Part shown: piece by piece, positions 44,993-55,665 of the stretch | Position numbering within the stretch: the stretch's first letter is position 1 | Layout of the letters: each line of letters opens with the position of its first letter | DNA from: Channallabes apus | Lineage: Eukaryota > Chordata > Actinopteri > Siluriformes > Clariidae | Direction of reading: 5' to 3' | DNA length: 64,000 nucleotides | NCBI GenBank assembly: GCA_030522415.1 | Contig: CM060107.1 | Location: 5,692,847 to 5,756,846, forward strand | Program-made: the position numbers and the translations under genes | The notes under the pieces: generated by a model | Database searches by the model: none | What the model was told of the DNA's origin: nothing | Seen by the model: the letters and a program-made list of their open reading frames with translations, nothing else

Positions 44993-46160
44993 AGCTACCA
45001 CTTTTGAGGCTCTTAAAGAGTTAATTCTATTGGAGGACTTTAAAGATTGTGTCAATGAAAATGTTGTATTGCACTTGAATGAGCAAAAAGTCATGTCATT
45101 ATCAGCAGCTGCGGTATTGGCTGATGAATTTGAGTTGACGCACCGTACTGTATTTTCTCCTACTGTGAGAACGGATAAATTCGCTGTCCATGGGGTTGAA
45201 GGGCAGGTGAAACCTTCAGCAAGCAGTGTGAAACCTGCAAGAGGGAGCACGTTTAGAACTTCTCAGTATCGCTCAGGGGGAGGTAGAGTGTGTTTTTACT
45301 GTTTGAGTGCTGATCATCTGATCTCAGACTGTGATGCCTGGAAGAAAAAAAATACAACTGTAAAGTCAAAATCTGTGGGGTTTGTTGAAAGGCAATTAAA
45401 ACATGTTTTACCTGAACAAACAGTGGAAGTTTATAAGCCATTCATGTTACAAGGGTCGGTGGCAGATAGCCCTGAAGGTGTTCGCAGACCAGTGTCCATT
45501 CTGCGAGATACAGGTGCATCACAGACTCTGATGTTAGCTGGTACACTTTCGCTGTCTCAAAAAACCTACACAGGCACCGATGTGATTTTACGTGGCATAG
45601 GAGCAGGCTGTATCACAGTTCCACTTCATGACATTTATCTTGAGACAGAAATAGTGAAGGGGAAAGTATGTGTTGGTATTTGTACCGAACTCCCTGTTGA
45701 AGGAGTTCAGTTAATTTTGGGTAATGATCTGGCGGGTGGTATTGTTTTCCCTCGTCCTATTGTGACAGTAAAACCAGTAGCTGACGTGAACAATGATTGT
45801 GTTTCCATTTCTCCCACAGTATTCCCATCATGTGCAGTTACACGTGCACAAGCACGAAAGTTTGATGATGTTCTAAATTTTTCTGAATCTTTCTTGCAAA
45901 CCACACCTGTTACAGCAAAATTTCATGTTGAACCAATCTTGTCTCATGAAACTGTTGCACCATTACAGATGGGCCGTTCGCAATTGGTGGCGGCGCAGAG
46001 GGATAATGTAACATTGGCTAAATGTTTTATGGCTATGTTAACCTGTCTAATTCGGTTCATCTGTGTTGGTGCAGCTTCAATTTTGGTGACCGACATAGAT
46101 TATATGTGTTTCTTGATGTGTCTTTTTGTCAAAATAATGATTTTGACTTTTATGGGTGGG
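44970..46160 (+). pseudogene. Gypsy gag C-terminus, zinc knuckle and protease
   Basis: It continues gag after the frameshift with WCAATKATTFEALKELILLE. Next come a CCHC zinc knuckle (CFYCLSADHLISDC) and an aspartic protease with the active-site DTGAS near 45510 (SILRDTGASQTLMLAG), then LILGNDLAGG. It reaches AQRDNVTLAKCF, the start of the pol linker, near 46020. There the sequence passes directly into a short hydrophobic non-pol stretch and the right LTR. The RT, RNase H and integrase domains are deleted. Confidence 0.88.
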
Positions 46161-46162
46161 GG
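46150..46162 (+). other. Polypurine tract of the pol-deleted Gypsy
   Basis: TATGGGTGGGGG directly precedes the right LTR (TGTTACG), the position from which plus-strand DNA is primed. Confidence 0.75.
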
Positions 46163-47072
46163 TGTTACGTGCAGAAGTAGTGCACGTATGTGTGTGTGTA
46201 GCGCGGGTATGTGCGCATGCGCGACGGCGGCGCGTGCGCGATCTCTCCCCCCTTTCTCTCTCCCGCTCTCCTTTTCGCAGGAAGCCCCGCCCCGATGGAA
46301 CGTGCCGTGACGTGCGCCGTGATTGGCTGGCTGTGGATCTGCGTGGCTTCTTAAGCCGGCGAGTGGAAGCAGGAAGTGCGCGACTTATACTTAGTGTGTG
46401 ACTTCCGTGCTCTGTTGATTGGTGAATTGTGAACGTTGGATTGTGTGATTAATTGAGTGATTGACTGTATGTTGAAGTGTTGGAGTGTGACTGTGTATTT
46501 GTTTGTTATTTTGTATTTGTTTTGAGTGACTGTGTGTGTGTGTTTTTTGTTTGTTTGGTTGGAGAGAGAGCCTGTGTGTCGCGCCTTGCCTCTCTCCTTC
46601 CTGTTTGTTGTTTTGGGTTTTCTTTTTGTTTGTTTGTGTTAGCGTGGATGGAAGTGTTCCTCCCGCTAGTGTATATAGTTTTCTTTCATTGTAAATATTG
46701 TGTATATATTTTGTTCTTTTTTTGTGTTTGTACATAGTTGCAAGGAAGCAGTAGGGGTTGAGTGCCAATTTTGTTGTCCCCTGTTTTCTCCTGTTTTTGT
46801 GGATAGTTAGGTAGTTAGTTTAGTTGATGTATTTTGATTTATATTCGTTTTTTTTGGTAGTTTAGTTAGCTTGAGGGTGGAGATAGAGGGGGGGGTTTTG
46901 TTTATTGTTTTGGCCTGGCTCAATCCTGAAGCCCAGAGCTTCCTGTATGTGTGAGTGCGTGTGTATCAAAATAAAGACCACGCACGAAATCTTGATTGTA
47001 GGTTCATTTATTTATCCTAAATGTATTATTTTCTTTGTTGCGTCCCTTGACCCTAGACCGGGGGTCGTAACA
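46163..47072 (+). repeat. 3' LTR of the pol-deleted Gypsy
   Basis: Nearly identical to the left LTR. The differences I see are a C/T near 46588, one extra T in a T-run near 46715, T/C near 46850, G/T-run length near 46895 and a T/G near 47022. Confidence 0.95.
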
Positions 47073-48458
47073 AGCACTGAGGTAAATAATAGGCAGTAAT
47101 ATTCTAGAATGTTCTGTGGCAGTTAGATTCTAACGGACGCGGTTAGCTTGATTGTGAATCTATGCCTGTCGCTAACATAGGTTTCGAAGCATAACAGGCA
47201 ATTGCAAACGTTAATTTGTCAAAAATCACAAAAACAGGCTATAGTATTTGATGTACAGATATAATTTGTCATAAATGCAACACCATCACCATGTATAATA
47301 AATATGCACTGAGGAGTTCTGACCGTGAATACTAACATTTACTTGCAGAATATATATGTTCCATTGAATTTGAAAGAATGGAAGAAGGAACTTTTCAGTG
47401 TAACTTATGTGGTTACTCTACCAATTTATTTGAATAATTTCAGAAACACTATGTTAGAAGTCACAAAAATGACCCCCACGTTTCAATTGCCTGTTGAATT
47501 GATGCCTGTGCATACACAACAACCAAAATGGTCTAATTACAAGGTTCGTTTTTAAACCATTTCCATTGTATTATAGATTGATATCAGGTGTGATATAACT
47601 TTCATAAGCTTTGCTCACCATCTAATATTACTACACAAAATATCTCAGACTATAGACCATGCCAATCTGTAAAGTTTGGAATACCACACATACTTTAAAG
47701 AAAGCCGTTGCAGCATCCTCATTAAATTATTTGAAGGAGAAAGGTGAGTTCAATATTATTTATTATTTATGCATTTCAATAAATTTTTTACTTAAAAGTT
47801 TGATATATTAATATTCATTGTAATTAATGTTATTGCTGTACTTGATTTTAGGTGCCCAAAAGCTTGTCCTCCTAGCATGCACCCACATCATCGACCTGAC
47901 AGTAGTGTTGGAAGAAGATGGGACTGTGATTGATGAAGATGAAATTCTTCTCTCACCTGAGTTGAGTGGTTCCACCCTGCTTCTCCTACTAGACTTGGAC
48001 AGCAGCACCAAAGATGCCATCCACGCCTACCCAGAGTCCACTACAGCCACTGCCAGAGTCACTGCCTACCACTAGCACAGCCACAGCTAGACAAGAATGC
48101 CCCAATATACTAAGAACACCAAAGACACCAAGTGATGCAGGCTCTCCAAGTGATTTACATTATGATTACCAGTAAGAAAAAAAAATCTAAGGATAGCATT
48201 AAATAAGCATTTGCTTACTTAATCGTTAAGTAATTATCTGCACAAATTCTCCTGATTTCAGTTTGCCTCCAACAAGAGCCTATCTCAAAAAATAAGGCAC
48301 ATTCGCATGATGGTCAACGAAAGAGTTAGATAAGTTGCTACAAAAGTGCTGCTGGCAGTGGAAGCCCTTGGAGGAATGACTCCCACATCACAAAATGTAA
48401 GTATTTGGTAGCTCGCATTTGGGGGTTTCAGTGTCAAAGTTGCCTTAATGATTATATA

Positions 48459-48796
48459 CAGTGGCTTGCAAAAGTATTCGGCCCCCTTTAACTTTTCTAC
48501 ATTTTGTCACATTACAGCCACAAGCATGAATCAATATTATTGGAATTCCACGTGAAAGACCAATATAAAGCGGTGTACACGTGAGAAGTGGAACGAAAAT
48601 CATACATGATTCCAAACATTTTTTACAAATAAATAACTGAAAAGTGAGTCAATACTTTGTAGAACCACCTTTTGCTGCAATTACAGCTACCAGTCTTTTA
48701 GGGTATGTCTCTACCAGCTTTGCACATCTAGAGACTGAAATCCTTGCCCATTCTTCTTTGCAAAACAGCTCCAGCTCAGTCAGATTAGATGGACAG
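48459..48796 (+). mobile_element. Tc1-like element, left part
   Basis: It starts CAGTGGCTTGCAAAAGTATT after ATATA. It continues with CACATTACAGCCACAAGCAT and CTTTTGCTGCAATTACAGCT, typical of Tc1-type elements in reverse. It is cut at 48796 by the Gypsy LTR that follows. No transposase frame remains. Confidence 0.75.
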
Positions 48797-49165
48797 TGTC
48801 ATGAACTAACCCGAGACGAACAGAAAGACGTAGCTTTAGCAGTTAGCCCTGTAGCGTGAATGGTAAACCCAAATGCGGATTGACACAAGCGGGCGGGATA
48901 ATCACGCGATTTGTTATAAGGACTCTCAAAGTAAATGAGCAAGAGAAAGACACAATCTAACCCGTGTCCTATAAACACACACTCAGTCTGAAGGTAAACC
49001 CAAGAAAGTGAGTACTCACGTGCACACAAACGATTCCGAGGCGGCATGGGCAAAACTCAATGACAGAGCGATGTGCGGCTCCATCTTGTTTCCTTTTATG
49101 CTTTCAGGTTCGCGACCGTCTTACTTCTGGGTCCCAGTGCCGGTCGCGGCTGAGTGCGCATGACA
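48797..49165 (-). repeat. 3' LTR of the decayed Gypsy
   Basis: Its 369 bp read TGTCATG...GTTCATGACA on the minus strand. It matches the solo LTR at 58055-58425. A C-run at 49169-49174 (polypurine tract on the minus strand) adjoins it. Confidence 0.92.
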
Positions 49166-49290
49166 GTACCCCCCTGTCCAGGACCGACTCCGGACGGTCC
49201 CGGTGTGGAGGATACCCGGTGACGGTATCCTGGGACCCAGGATCGCTCCACGAGTCAAGGATCCGTCGCACGGTGTTGGCGGGACCGTCA

Positions 49291-50719
49291 TCAATGATAT
49301 GGGGGGGAGGAGCAGGGGAGGTGGGTTCTAACCATGGGTGAAGTGATGATTGGTTTCAGTTGGAAGGTGTGGAAGACGGGGTGGATCCGGAGCACCGCAG
49401 GCAGCTGGAGCCGGTAGGTGACCGGGTTAATTTTTAATGTGATTCGGTATGGTCCAATGAACTTTGGTGACAGCTTTCTTGATTCAGTGTGCAGATGAAG
49501 GTTCCTGGTGGACAGCCAAACCTTGTCACCTACGTGGTACAAACGTCCCGGAGGGTGCTGGCAGCGGTTTTGTGCGACGTAGTTGGTGTTGGCACGTTGG
49601 ATGGCAAGGTTGGCTTGGTGCCATAGCCGCCGGCACCGGCGGACCAACTGTTGGGCCGATGGTACGTCAACCTCCGGTTCTTGGTGGTCGAACATCGGAG
49701 GGTGGAAACCATGGCACACCTCAAATGGGCTTAGGTTGGTAGCTGAGGAGACATGGAGGATCCGACACAAAACACCTCAGGTAACGCACCAGCTGTTGGT
49801 TGGTCCGCTCCGTCTGACCATTAGTCTGGGGGTGGTAACCAGAAGACAGACTGCAGGTCGAATTGATCAGAGAGCAGAAAGCCCTCCAGAACCGGGCGGT
49901 GAACTGGGGGCCTCTGTCCGAGACGATGTCCTTTGGGAACCCATGCAATTGGACTACGTGTTCCAGTATCAGCTCAGCGGTGTCTTTTGCTGACGGGAGT
50001 CCGGTGAGGGCCACCAGGTGCACTGCCTTGGAGAAGCGATCCACGATGGTTAGGATTACATCCTTTCCTTCCGAGGCCGGCAGGCCCGTGATGAAGTCTA
50101 AGGCGATGTGCGTCCAGGGCCGTCGGGGAACAGGAAGGGGTTGGAGTTCTCCGGGTGTAGGTCGGTTCCGGTCCTTAGCCCTGGCACACACCGGGCACGC
50201 CTGGACGAACTCGATGATGTCCCTCCTCATAGAAGGCCACCAGAAAGCCCGTCCTATGAAGGTGGTGGTTCGTCGGGTTCCTGGGTGTCCAGCGACGAGC
50301 GAGGAATGGTCCCACTGGAGGACTTCGAATCTTAAGTGTTGTGGGACATGGAGTCGTCCAGGTGGCATGCCTGCCGGCACGGGTTCCGCTGTCAGTGCCT
50401 GGCATACCCTCGTTTCTATGTCCCACTGGAGAGGTGCAATGATCCGAGTGGATGAGATGACAGGCACGGGATCCGCCCGGGGCGTCTCTCGCTCGTACTG
50501 ATGGGAGAGGGCATCGGCCTTGGTGTTCTTTGACCCCGGGCAGTACGACAGGTGGAAGTCGTACTGTTCAAAGAATAGAGCCCACCATGCCTGTCGTGGG
50601 TTGAGCTGCCTCAAGTTCCTGATGGTGAGCAGGTTCTGATGGTCTGTTGAGACGATGAACGGCTCACTGGCGCCCTGGAGCCAGTGGCGCCATTCCTCCA
50701 AGGCCCACTTTACGCCCAA
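49291..50719 (-). pseudogene. Gypsy RNase H end and integrase
   Basis: The frame 49721-50719 starts in RNase H (FIVSTDHQNLLTIRNLRQLN, ALSHQYERE). It covers the integrase zinc finger (GHPGTRRTTTFIGRAFWWP ... CPVCARAK) and the core with LDFITGLPASEGKDVILTIV, DRFSKAVHLVAL, SDRGPQFTARFW and GYHPQTNGQTERTNQ, so the DDE residues are present. A frameshift near 49760 leads to frame 49291-49770 (NLSPFEVCHGFHPPMF, DKVWLSTRNLHL, KLSPKFIGPYRI). The chromodomain expected next is reduced to short scraps (TVRRILDS) before the polypurine tract. Confidence 0.92.
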
Positions 50720-50759
50720 CAGTTCACGGTCCCCTACTCTGTATCGCTGCTGAGTGGGG

Positions 50760-51710
50760 TTAAATTTTTTTGAGTAGAAGCCACAAGGGTGTAGCTTCTG
50801 GTCTGGACCTCGCTAGGAGAGAACGGCGCCGGCGCCCACCTCCGGCGCGTCCACCTCCACAACGAATGGTTGATTGGCATCTGGATGGAGGAGAATCGGT
50901 GCGGTGGTGAAAAGGTGGCAGAGCTTTCTGAAGGCGGAGATGGCGGTTGAGTCGAGTTGGAAAGGACGGGTTGAGGGCCTGGTCAGTGTGGTGAGTGGTG
51001 CTGCAACTGTACTGTAGCCCTGGATAAAGCGACGATAGAAATTCGCAAACCCAAGAAAGCGTTGGAGTTGCTTCAGTGTCCTGGGTAAGTGCCAGTGACG
51101 TACAACCTCCAACTTCTGCGGGTCCATGGCCACACCCTGGGGCGAGATGACAAAACCCAGGAACGTGGTGGTGCTCGTGAAAAGCACACTTTTCCAGCTT
51201 ACAGTACAGCTGGTGGGCGAGCAATCTCTTTAGAACAGCCCTAACGTGTTTGACATGTTCTTCGATGGTTTGTGAGTAGATGAGGATGTCATCTAAGTAG
51301 ACGAACACCCATCAGCCTAGCATGTCCCTGAGAACATCGTTGATGAACTGCTGGAAGGCCGAGGGTGCGTTACTGAGTCCAAACGGGATGACCAGGCTCT
51401 CATAATGTCCGGTGGGGGTGATAAAGGCCGTCTTCCACTCATCACCCTCCCTGATGCGCACCAAGTTGTAGGCGCTCCGGAGGTCCAACTTAGTGAACAC
51501 GGTGGCACCAGAGAGGGCGTCCAGGGCTGAGTTGGTAAGAGGCAACAGGTGACGGTTCCTGATCGTGATTTTATTGAGCCCCCGATAATCGACACACGGG
51601 CAAAGTTCACCCCCATTCTTCTTCACGAAGAAAACCCCCCCAGCTGCAGGTGAGGAGGATGGTCGGATGGTGCCGTGTCGCAGAGCGCTAGTGACGTATT
51701 CCTCCATCAC
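50760..51710 (-). pseudogene. Gypsy reverse transcriptase
   Basis: It reads [54 protein letters not shown] and [20 protein letters not shown] at 51312-51314 replaces an expected arginine codon (CGA to TGA). After it the same frame continues with the catalytic [11 protein letters not shown] frameshift near 51185 follows and the connection domain is read in another frame ([47 protein letters not shown]). Confidence 0.92.
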
Positions 51711-52135
51711 CTTGGTCTCACTGTTGGAGAGAGAGTAGAGATGGCCGCGGGGGTGGGGGGGGATTTGGAACCCGGTTGGAGTTCAATGGCCATGTCATAC
51801 GAGCGGTGAGGTGGCAGGTGATGGGTTCGAAGTTTACAGAACACCTCAGCCAGGTCCCGATAGGGCGAAGGGATGGCGTGGATGTCGACGTCGGGGGCCT
51901 CGGACTCCGTGGAACACGTCCCAGCCTGGGCCCATAGGCATAATTCGGTGCAGGTCGGCCCCCACTGAAGGATCCGGTTCTGTGTCCAGGAAATCAAGGG
52001 GGTCGTGTTTCAATAGCCAGTGGTATCCGAGGATGAGAGGTGGAGAGGAGATGGATGTGAGGTGAATCTGAATTTGTTCTTGGTGCTGGCCGAGGTTGAG
52101 AGTGATCGGTTGGGTCTTGTAGATGCGGTCATATT
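51711..52135 (-). pseudogene. Gypsy protease-RT linker remnant
   Basis: The minus-strand frame 51707-51997 contains PSPYRDLAEVFCKLRTHHLP and [15 protein letters not shown], the conserved stretch immediately before RT. Upstream, WTQNRILQWGP marks the end of the protease domain. Further upstream the homology ends. Confidence 0.8.
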
Positions 52136-52756
52136 ATTTCACTAGTTTTGACATGTAGCTTTGTCTTAAAGTTTCACTCACACGACAGGAGTCCGATCTC
52201 TTTGTCTCTTGTAGTTTATTTTGTCAGCATCAAAGAATCAACACTTCATACAGTCGTCTTGAGTAAATCCACTGTGATTACAGACACCAGTTGCTGCATC
52301 TTGCAAATCTCTGACTTTTACAACAACCTGTTTGCTGTATGTTGTAAATTACAGTCTTAGCTTACGAATATAACAACACTCTTGCTGTATATATCCACTT
52401 ACGAGAGCTTACGGTTACAACAACCTAGTTGTTGTATCTTACATTCTTAGCTTACCGGGAGCTCTCGTTAGCTGACGGTTGTGTTTCCGTAGCCTTCCGT
52501 ATCTAAACTGAACTCTCTAACATATGACAGTCACACAAATGCATGTAATAGTAGAATGACATCACAGACCAACTTACGATTGTCAACTTATGATGCCTGA
52601 CTAAGAAATATAAAGCTTATGGCTTATGTAACAAACTTAATGCTTAATGCTTTACTACTGAATAGAACAAGGTAGAATAAATGAAATAACAGCAAGTAAA
52701 ATAAAATAAAATAAACACAACAACAAATTCATAACACGTGCGATATGGCACTTACA
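52136..52756. other. Unassigned sequence with imperfect repeats
   Basis: ACAACAACCTGTTTGCTGTA, AACAACACTCTTGCTGTATA and ACAACAACCTAGTTGTTGTA recur, each followed by CTTACGA/CTTACGG/CTTACCG, giving three loose 55-80 bp units (52310-52460). It may be part of another LTR or repeat. No coding region is seen. Confidence 0.4.
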
Positions 52757-52788
52757 TTCTGGCTCTGCCTTTTAGTTACGCTGTCATA

Positions 52789-52987
52789 GGGCAGGGGTAG
52801 CACAGTGCTTAAGGCATTGGACTACGGTTCGGAAGATCCCAGTTTCAAACCCCACAACCACCAAGTTGCCACTGTTGGGCCCTTGAGCAAGGGCCTTAAC
52901 CCTCAACTGCTCAGATGTGTAATGAGTTAAAAATGTAAGTCGCTCTGGATAAGAGCGTCTGCCAAATGCCTAAATGTAAATGTAAAT
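52789..52987 (+). mobile_element. tRNA-derived SINE (family B), complete
   Basis: The tRNA-like head has a B box (AGTTTCAAACCCC). It is followed by CCACCAAGTTGCCACTGTTG and the tail GTCGCTCTGGATAAGAGCGT, CTGCCAAATGCC with (AAATGT)n. It lies inside the truncated LINE, and TAG flanks both ends. Confidence 0.9.
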
Positions 52988-53239
52988 AGTTAGTCCTGCT
53001 GGAGTCTCTGCTTGCGCTCTACAGTTAATATACATTCACATTATACATTGTATGACTGTGACCATACCTAATTGCCATCTCTCCTCTTCTTCTCTTCCTC
53101 CCCCTCTTCCTCTTCCCTCTTTCCCCCTGTCTCCCCCTTTCACTCTTTCTCTCTCTCTCTCTGTCGAGCTACACATGTCGTTCCTGAGCTGCCAGTGATC
53201 CAGACTCCCTCTGCCCTCCGGACCTGTCTGACCCATCCT

Positions 53240-53391
53240 GGTGCCTGCCTTCTGCTTGGAGATTTCGTCACATGGATGCCCCGTGTGTCTGGTGCCCGGC
53301 TTCTGCTTGGAGATTTCTTCACATGGATGCCCCGTGTTCTGGTGCCTGGCTTCTGGTTGGAGATTTCATCACATGGATGCCCTGTGTGTCT
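53240..53391 (+). repeat. Threefold 50-bp tandem repeat in the LINE 3' UTR
   Basis: Units at 53240, 53291 and 53341 each begin GGTGCC(T/C)G and contain TTCTG(C/G)TTGGAGATTTC and CACATGGATGCCC. The sister LINE has one unit only (61822-61870). Confidence 0.92.
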
Positions 53392-53896
53392 CTTTGGTAT
53401 GCGCTTGGTGCCTGGGGATGATTCTCTCTACCTAGACGACGGTTCTGGCCTCGACTGGTGTTGGCAACTGTTTCTCTGGGGACTTGACAGTCCGATAGTT
53501 CAGGACTGGAATTTCCTACAAGTCTACCTGAGTCTCCAATAACTACATGGACTCCATATTAGCATCAACTAACATCAACTGTTATAGCTGACCAGCCTAC
53601 CACCTAACACACAGTATAAATGCAGATAATTTCATGCAGATCATTTTTCACCCAAATGAGGATAGGATCCCTGGTGAGTCTGGTTCCTCTCAAGGTTTCT
53701 TCCAACCCCCATTCAGGGAGTTTTTGCTTGCCACTGTCGCCCTCGGCTTGTTCACCAGGGACAAACTGACCATTTTGATTCATACGCATTCACATTCCAT
53801 ACAAACTTAAATAATTCTTTTGATTGTGTAAAGGCAATGTCAATTGCTAAAAGCGCTATACAAATAAAATTGAATTGAATTGAATATTTAGTCATT

Positions 53897-54250
53897 AGGG
53901 GGCGGCGGCGCGGTGGTGTAGTGGTTAGCACTGTCGCCTTGCACCTCCAGGGTCTGGGTTCGATTCCCCGGCCAGGCTCGATTCCTGTCTCTGTGTGCAT
54001 GGAGTTTGCATGTTCTCCCCGTGCTTGGTGGGTTTCCTCCGGGTACTCCGGTTTCCTCCCACAGTCCAAAGATATGCAGGTTAGGCTAATTGGCGTTCCT
54101 AAATTGCCCGTAGTGTGTGATTGGGTGTGTGAGTGTGTATGTGTGTACCCCGCCTAGTGCCCGAAGTCTCCTGGGATAGGCTCCAGGTCCCCCGAGACCC
54201 TGAACACAGGATTAAGCGATATAGAAAATGAATGAATGAATGAATGAATT
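53897..54250 (+). mobile_element. tRNA-derived SINE (family A), complete reference copy
   Basis: The head contains an A box (TGGTGTAGTGG, 53914) and B box (GGTTCGATTCC, 53957), as in tRNA genes transcribed by RNA polymerase III. The body reads CATGGAGTTTGCATGTTCTC, GTTTCCTCCCACAGTCCAAA, then CTCCTGGGATAGGCTCCAGG. The tail is (GAAT)n. This copy explains the degraded copies elsewhere in the window. Confidence 0.95.
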
Positions 54251-54251
54251 T

Positions 54252-54405
54252 AGTCTTTAGCACTCATCAGGCAATGTCTATGGGCAACTGACTGCACTCA
54301 GACCAAAGGGGCTAATAATTACGCACACCCCACTTTGCAGTTATTTATTTGTAAAAAAATGTTTTTTACAAAAAAAAACCCACCTGTGTATGAAAAAAAC
54401 GGCAA
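54252..54405 (-). mobile_element. Tc1-like MITE, truncated
   Basis: ACTCATCAGGCAATGTCTAT and GGGCAACTGACTGCACTCAG are inverted relative to 28130-28190. CACCCCACTTTGCAGTTATT follows, the right end of the Tc1-like family. Confidence 0.75.
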
Positions 54406-55035
54406 AGATGTCTGAGCTTTTTAGCTTTCTCTGTGAAATGTTTTCAGGGTTATGAAGATGGTGAAGTGATGAATGAACACTAAACTGTTAACTGTAGCGC
54501 TAGCATGACGCAGGCATTTAGTTAGGTTGCTAGCGTTAGCAGCCACATAGCTTTCTAAATGGAAACAAAATACTCAACATAAATGTCTCTGTTGTTTGGC
54601 GATGTTTAGTCATGTTATTTTAGTTTAAGCTATTTCTTGTATTTTTAATCACACTTAAAATACCGACGGTTATATGCACGTGCTTAATCTGCGGTTCGGT
54701 TCTGGTTTCGGTCTGTTCTCATGAGTTGTGAAGCGAGATGAACAAAGTATAAATATTGTTCTATCTCTATATTTTTTTCACAGCAGTTTGTGACTGAAAG
54801 TGTCCTTTTTTGTGGTGTTTTATGTTTTGTACCTCTTTTCAAATTGAGACCTCATTTGTAAGTTATTTCGTTTTTGTATAAATTAATCAAATGTTTGCTT
54901 TTTATAAAATTTCTTTTTTACTAAAAAATAAACGAATCTGTGTTTTATTATTAGTTGAGAGTGTGGTTTATTTATTTAGTATTATATTTGGTCATTGTAA
55001 CATGCATTAGGGATCATTATACTGTAGATGTGCTG
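54406..55035. other. Non-coding stretch
   Basis: AT-rich. No exon or repeat was recognised with confidence. Confidence 0.5.
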
Positions 55036-55039
55036 AGAG

Positions 55040-55312
55040 TATTTAATTAAAATAATGTGAGGGGGTGTTTTAATAAAACGACGTCTATCCGACATCTGGC
55101 AGATGTATAAACATCTGATTAACATCGTCTAAAGAGTGGATCAGGGTCGTTTTAATCCATTTACGTCTTAAATACGTAGGCTAAGCGTCGTTCTAACATC
55201 GGCACTGATGTCTCAGCGACGACTTCCAGATGAGCAAACGCCCTCTGCCAGACATCTGCCAGATGTATAAGACGACGTCGCATAGACGTCTCTGCGAGGT
55301 GTGTGTGCTATC
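55040..55312. repeat. Repeat rich in GACGTC and GACATCTG motifs
   Basis: GACATCTGGCAGATGTATAA (55090) recurs as GACATCTGCCAGATGTATAA (55250), with ACGACGTC and AGACGTCT around them. CATCTGNCAGATG is itself palindromic. It looks like the end of a fish DNA transposon (CACTA-like by feel), unproven. Confidence 0.45.
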
Positions 55313-55536
55313 TGGGTTACTACTCTGTATATATTTTCATCTTACATTAAAGAACCAATTAAAGGTCTATAAAAGCAGTGTACTGTACATTATGTGCAAC
55401 TATCAGCATTATAAAGTGTATATGAAGTACAGAAATCTGTCCATGTTCATTATGTGCTTATATAAAACTTTGGGTTTTTATCTGGAGTGAAAAAAATTAC
55501 AGGAAGTTATTTATTTAACATTGCTTATGTCACTCT

Positions 55537-55542
55537 TTTATT
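55537..55542 (-). terminator. Poly(A) signal of the Ig receptor gene
   Basis: AATAAA on the minus strand about 75 bp after the predicted stop codon (55618-55620). Confidence 0.6.
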
Positions 55543-55617
55543 CAATATTGATCTTTACACACAGTACAGTGTTACACGTTATACAGGACTAAAGTTCTGC
55601 TGATGTTTGCTGGGCCG

Positions 55618-55665
55618 TCAGGAGACACTTGTGTAGGTCAAATCAGACAGGTGCAGGTCCACGTC
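55618..55665 (-). CDS. Ig receptor terminal coding exon with ITIM-like motif
   Basis: After the acceptor CTCTCTACAG it reads DVDLHLSDLTYTSVS then TGA. LTYTSV fits the ITIM consensus (I/V/L/S-x-Y-x-x-L/V), which recruits SHP phosphatases in inhibitory receptors. This frame requires phase 0, whereas the transmembrane exon ends in phase 1. A small intervening exon is therefore missing from my model, or the gene is damaged. Confidence 0.5.
   Translation of the reverse strand, partial: DVDLHLSDLTYTSVS

Larger units (their letters stand above)
42962..47072 (+). mobile_element. Young Gypsy (Ty3) element lacking pol, gag and protease only
   Basis: Two LTRs of about 909 bp (42962-43870 and 46163-47072) differ at only a handful of positions, so insertion is recent. 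The internal region is 2.3 kb instead of the usual 4-5 kb. It has a tRNA-Pro-type primer site, gag, a zinc knuckle and a protease, then jumps to the 3' flank. Reverse transcriptase, RNase H and integrase are absent. Complete LTRs and target duplication show that the deleted form itself was mobilised, presumably by enzymes supplied from elsewhere. Confidence 0.93.
42880..48400 (+). pseudogene. Multi-exon pseudogene with C2H2 finger and CIDE-N domain exons
   Basis: The predicted first exon ends GATGTTACAAG before GTGAGCAC (42954). The Gypsy element is inserted 8 bp inside that intron. Exon 47349-47543 holds ATG at 47378 and a C2H2-type sequence (FQCNLCGYSTNLFE, stop, FQKHYVRSHKNDPHV). Exons 47649-47743 and 47852-48171 join in phase and read VWNTTHTLKKAVAASSL and IDLTVVLEEDGTVIDEDE, the core of a CIDE-N domain known from DFF/CIDE apoptosis and lipid-droplet proteins. 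Exon 48262-48396 reads LSQKIRHIRMMVNERVR then a stop. Two in-frame stops and a frameshift near 48050 indicate a pseudogene. Confidence 0.65.
48797..52135 (-). mobile_element. Decayed Gypsy (chromovirus-like) element, 5' truncated, minus strand
   Basis: The 3' LTR (48797-49165) is followed, going upstream, by integrase, RNase H, RT and the end of protease. Gag and the 5' LTR are absent. The sequence breaks off at about 52135. Several frameshifts and stops make it inactive. A solo LTR of the same family lies at 58055-58425. Confidence 0.92.
52757..53886 (+). mobile_element. 5'-truncated CR1/L2-group LINE 3' UTR
   Basis: It matches 61530-62375 from TTCTGGCTCT through the pyrimidine-rich tract and GTCGAGCTACACATGTC to the (TTGAA)n tail. 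A SINE interrupts it at 52789-52987. An internal 50-bp unit is triplicated. No ORF remains. Confidence 0.92.

Noticed and set aside
48797..49165. Full Gypsy element with both LTRs spanning 48.8-58.4 kb
   Set aside because: The LTR at 58055 is in the opposite orientation, has its own GTTTC target duplication and lies inside a LINE. It is a separate solo LTR.
49863..50501. 212-codon plus-strand frame
   Set aside because: Antisense shadow of the Gypsy integrase frame on the minus strand.
53914..53970. tRNA-like A and B boxes (also at 14390-14465, 10600-10677, 52800-52855)
   Set aside because: No cloverleaf can be completed, and the sequence continues into SINE bodies with microsatellite tails. 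These are SINE promoters, not tRNA genes.
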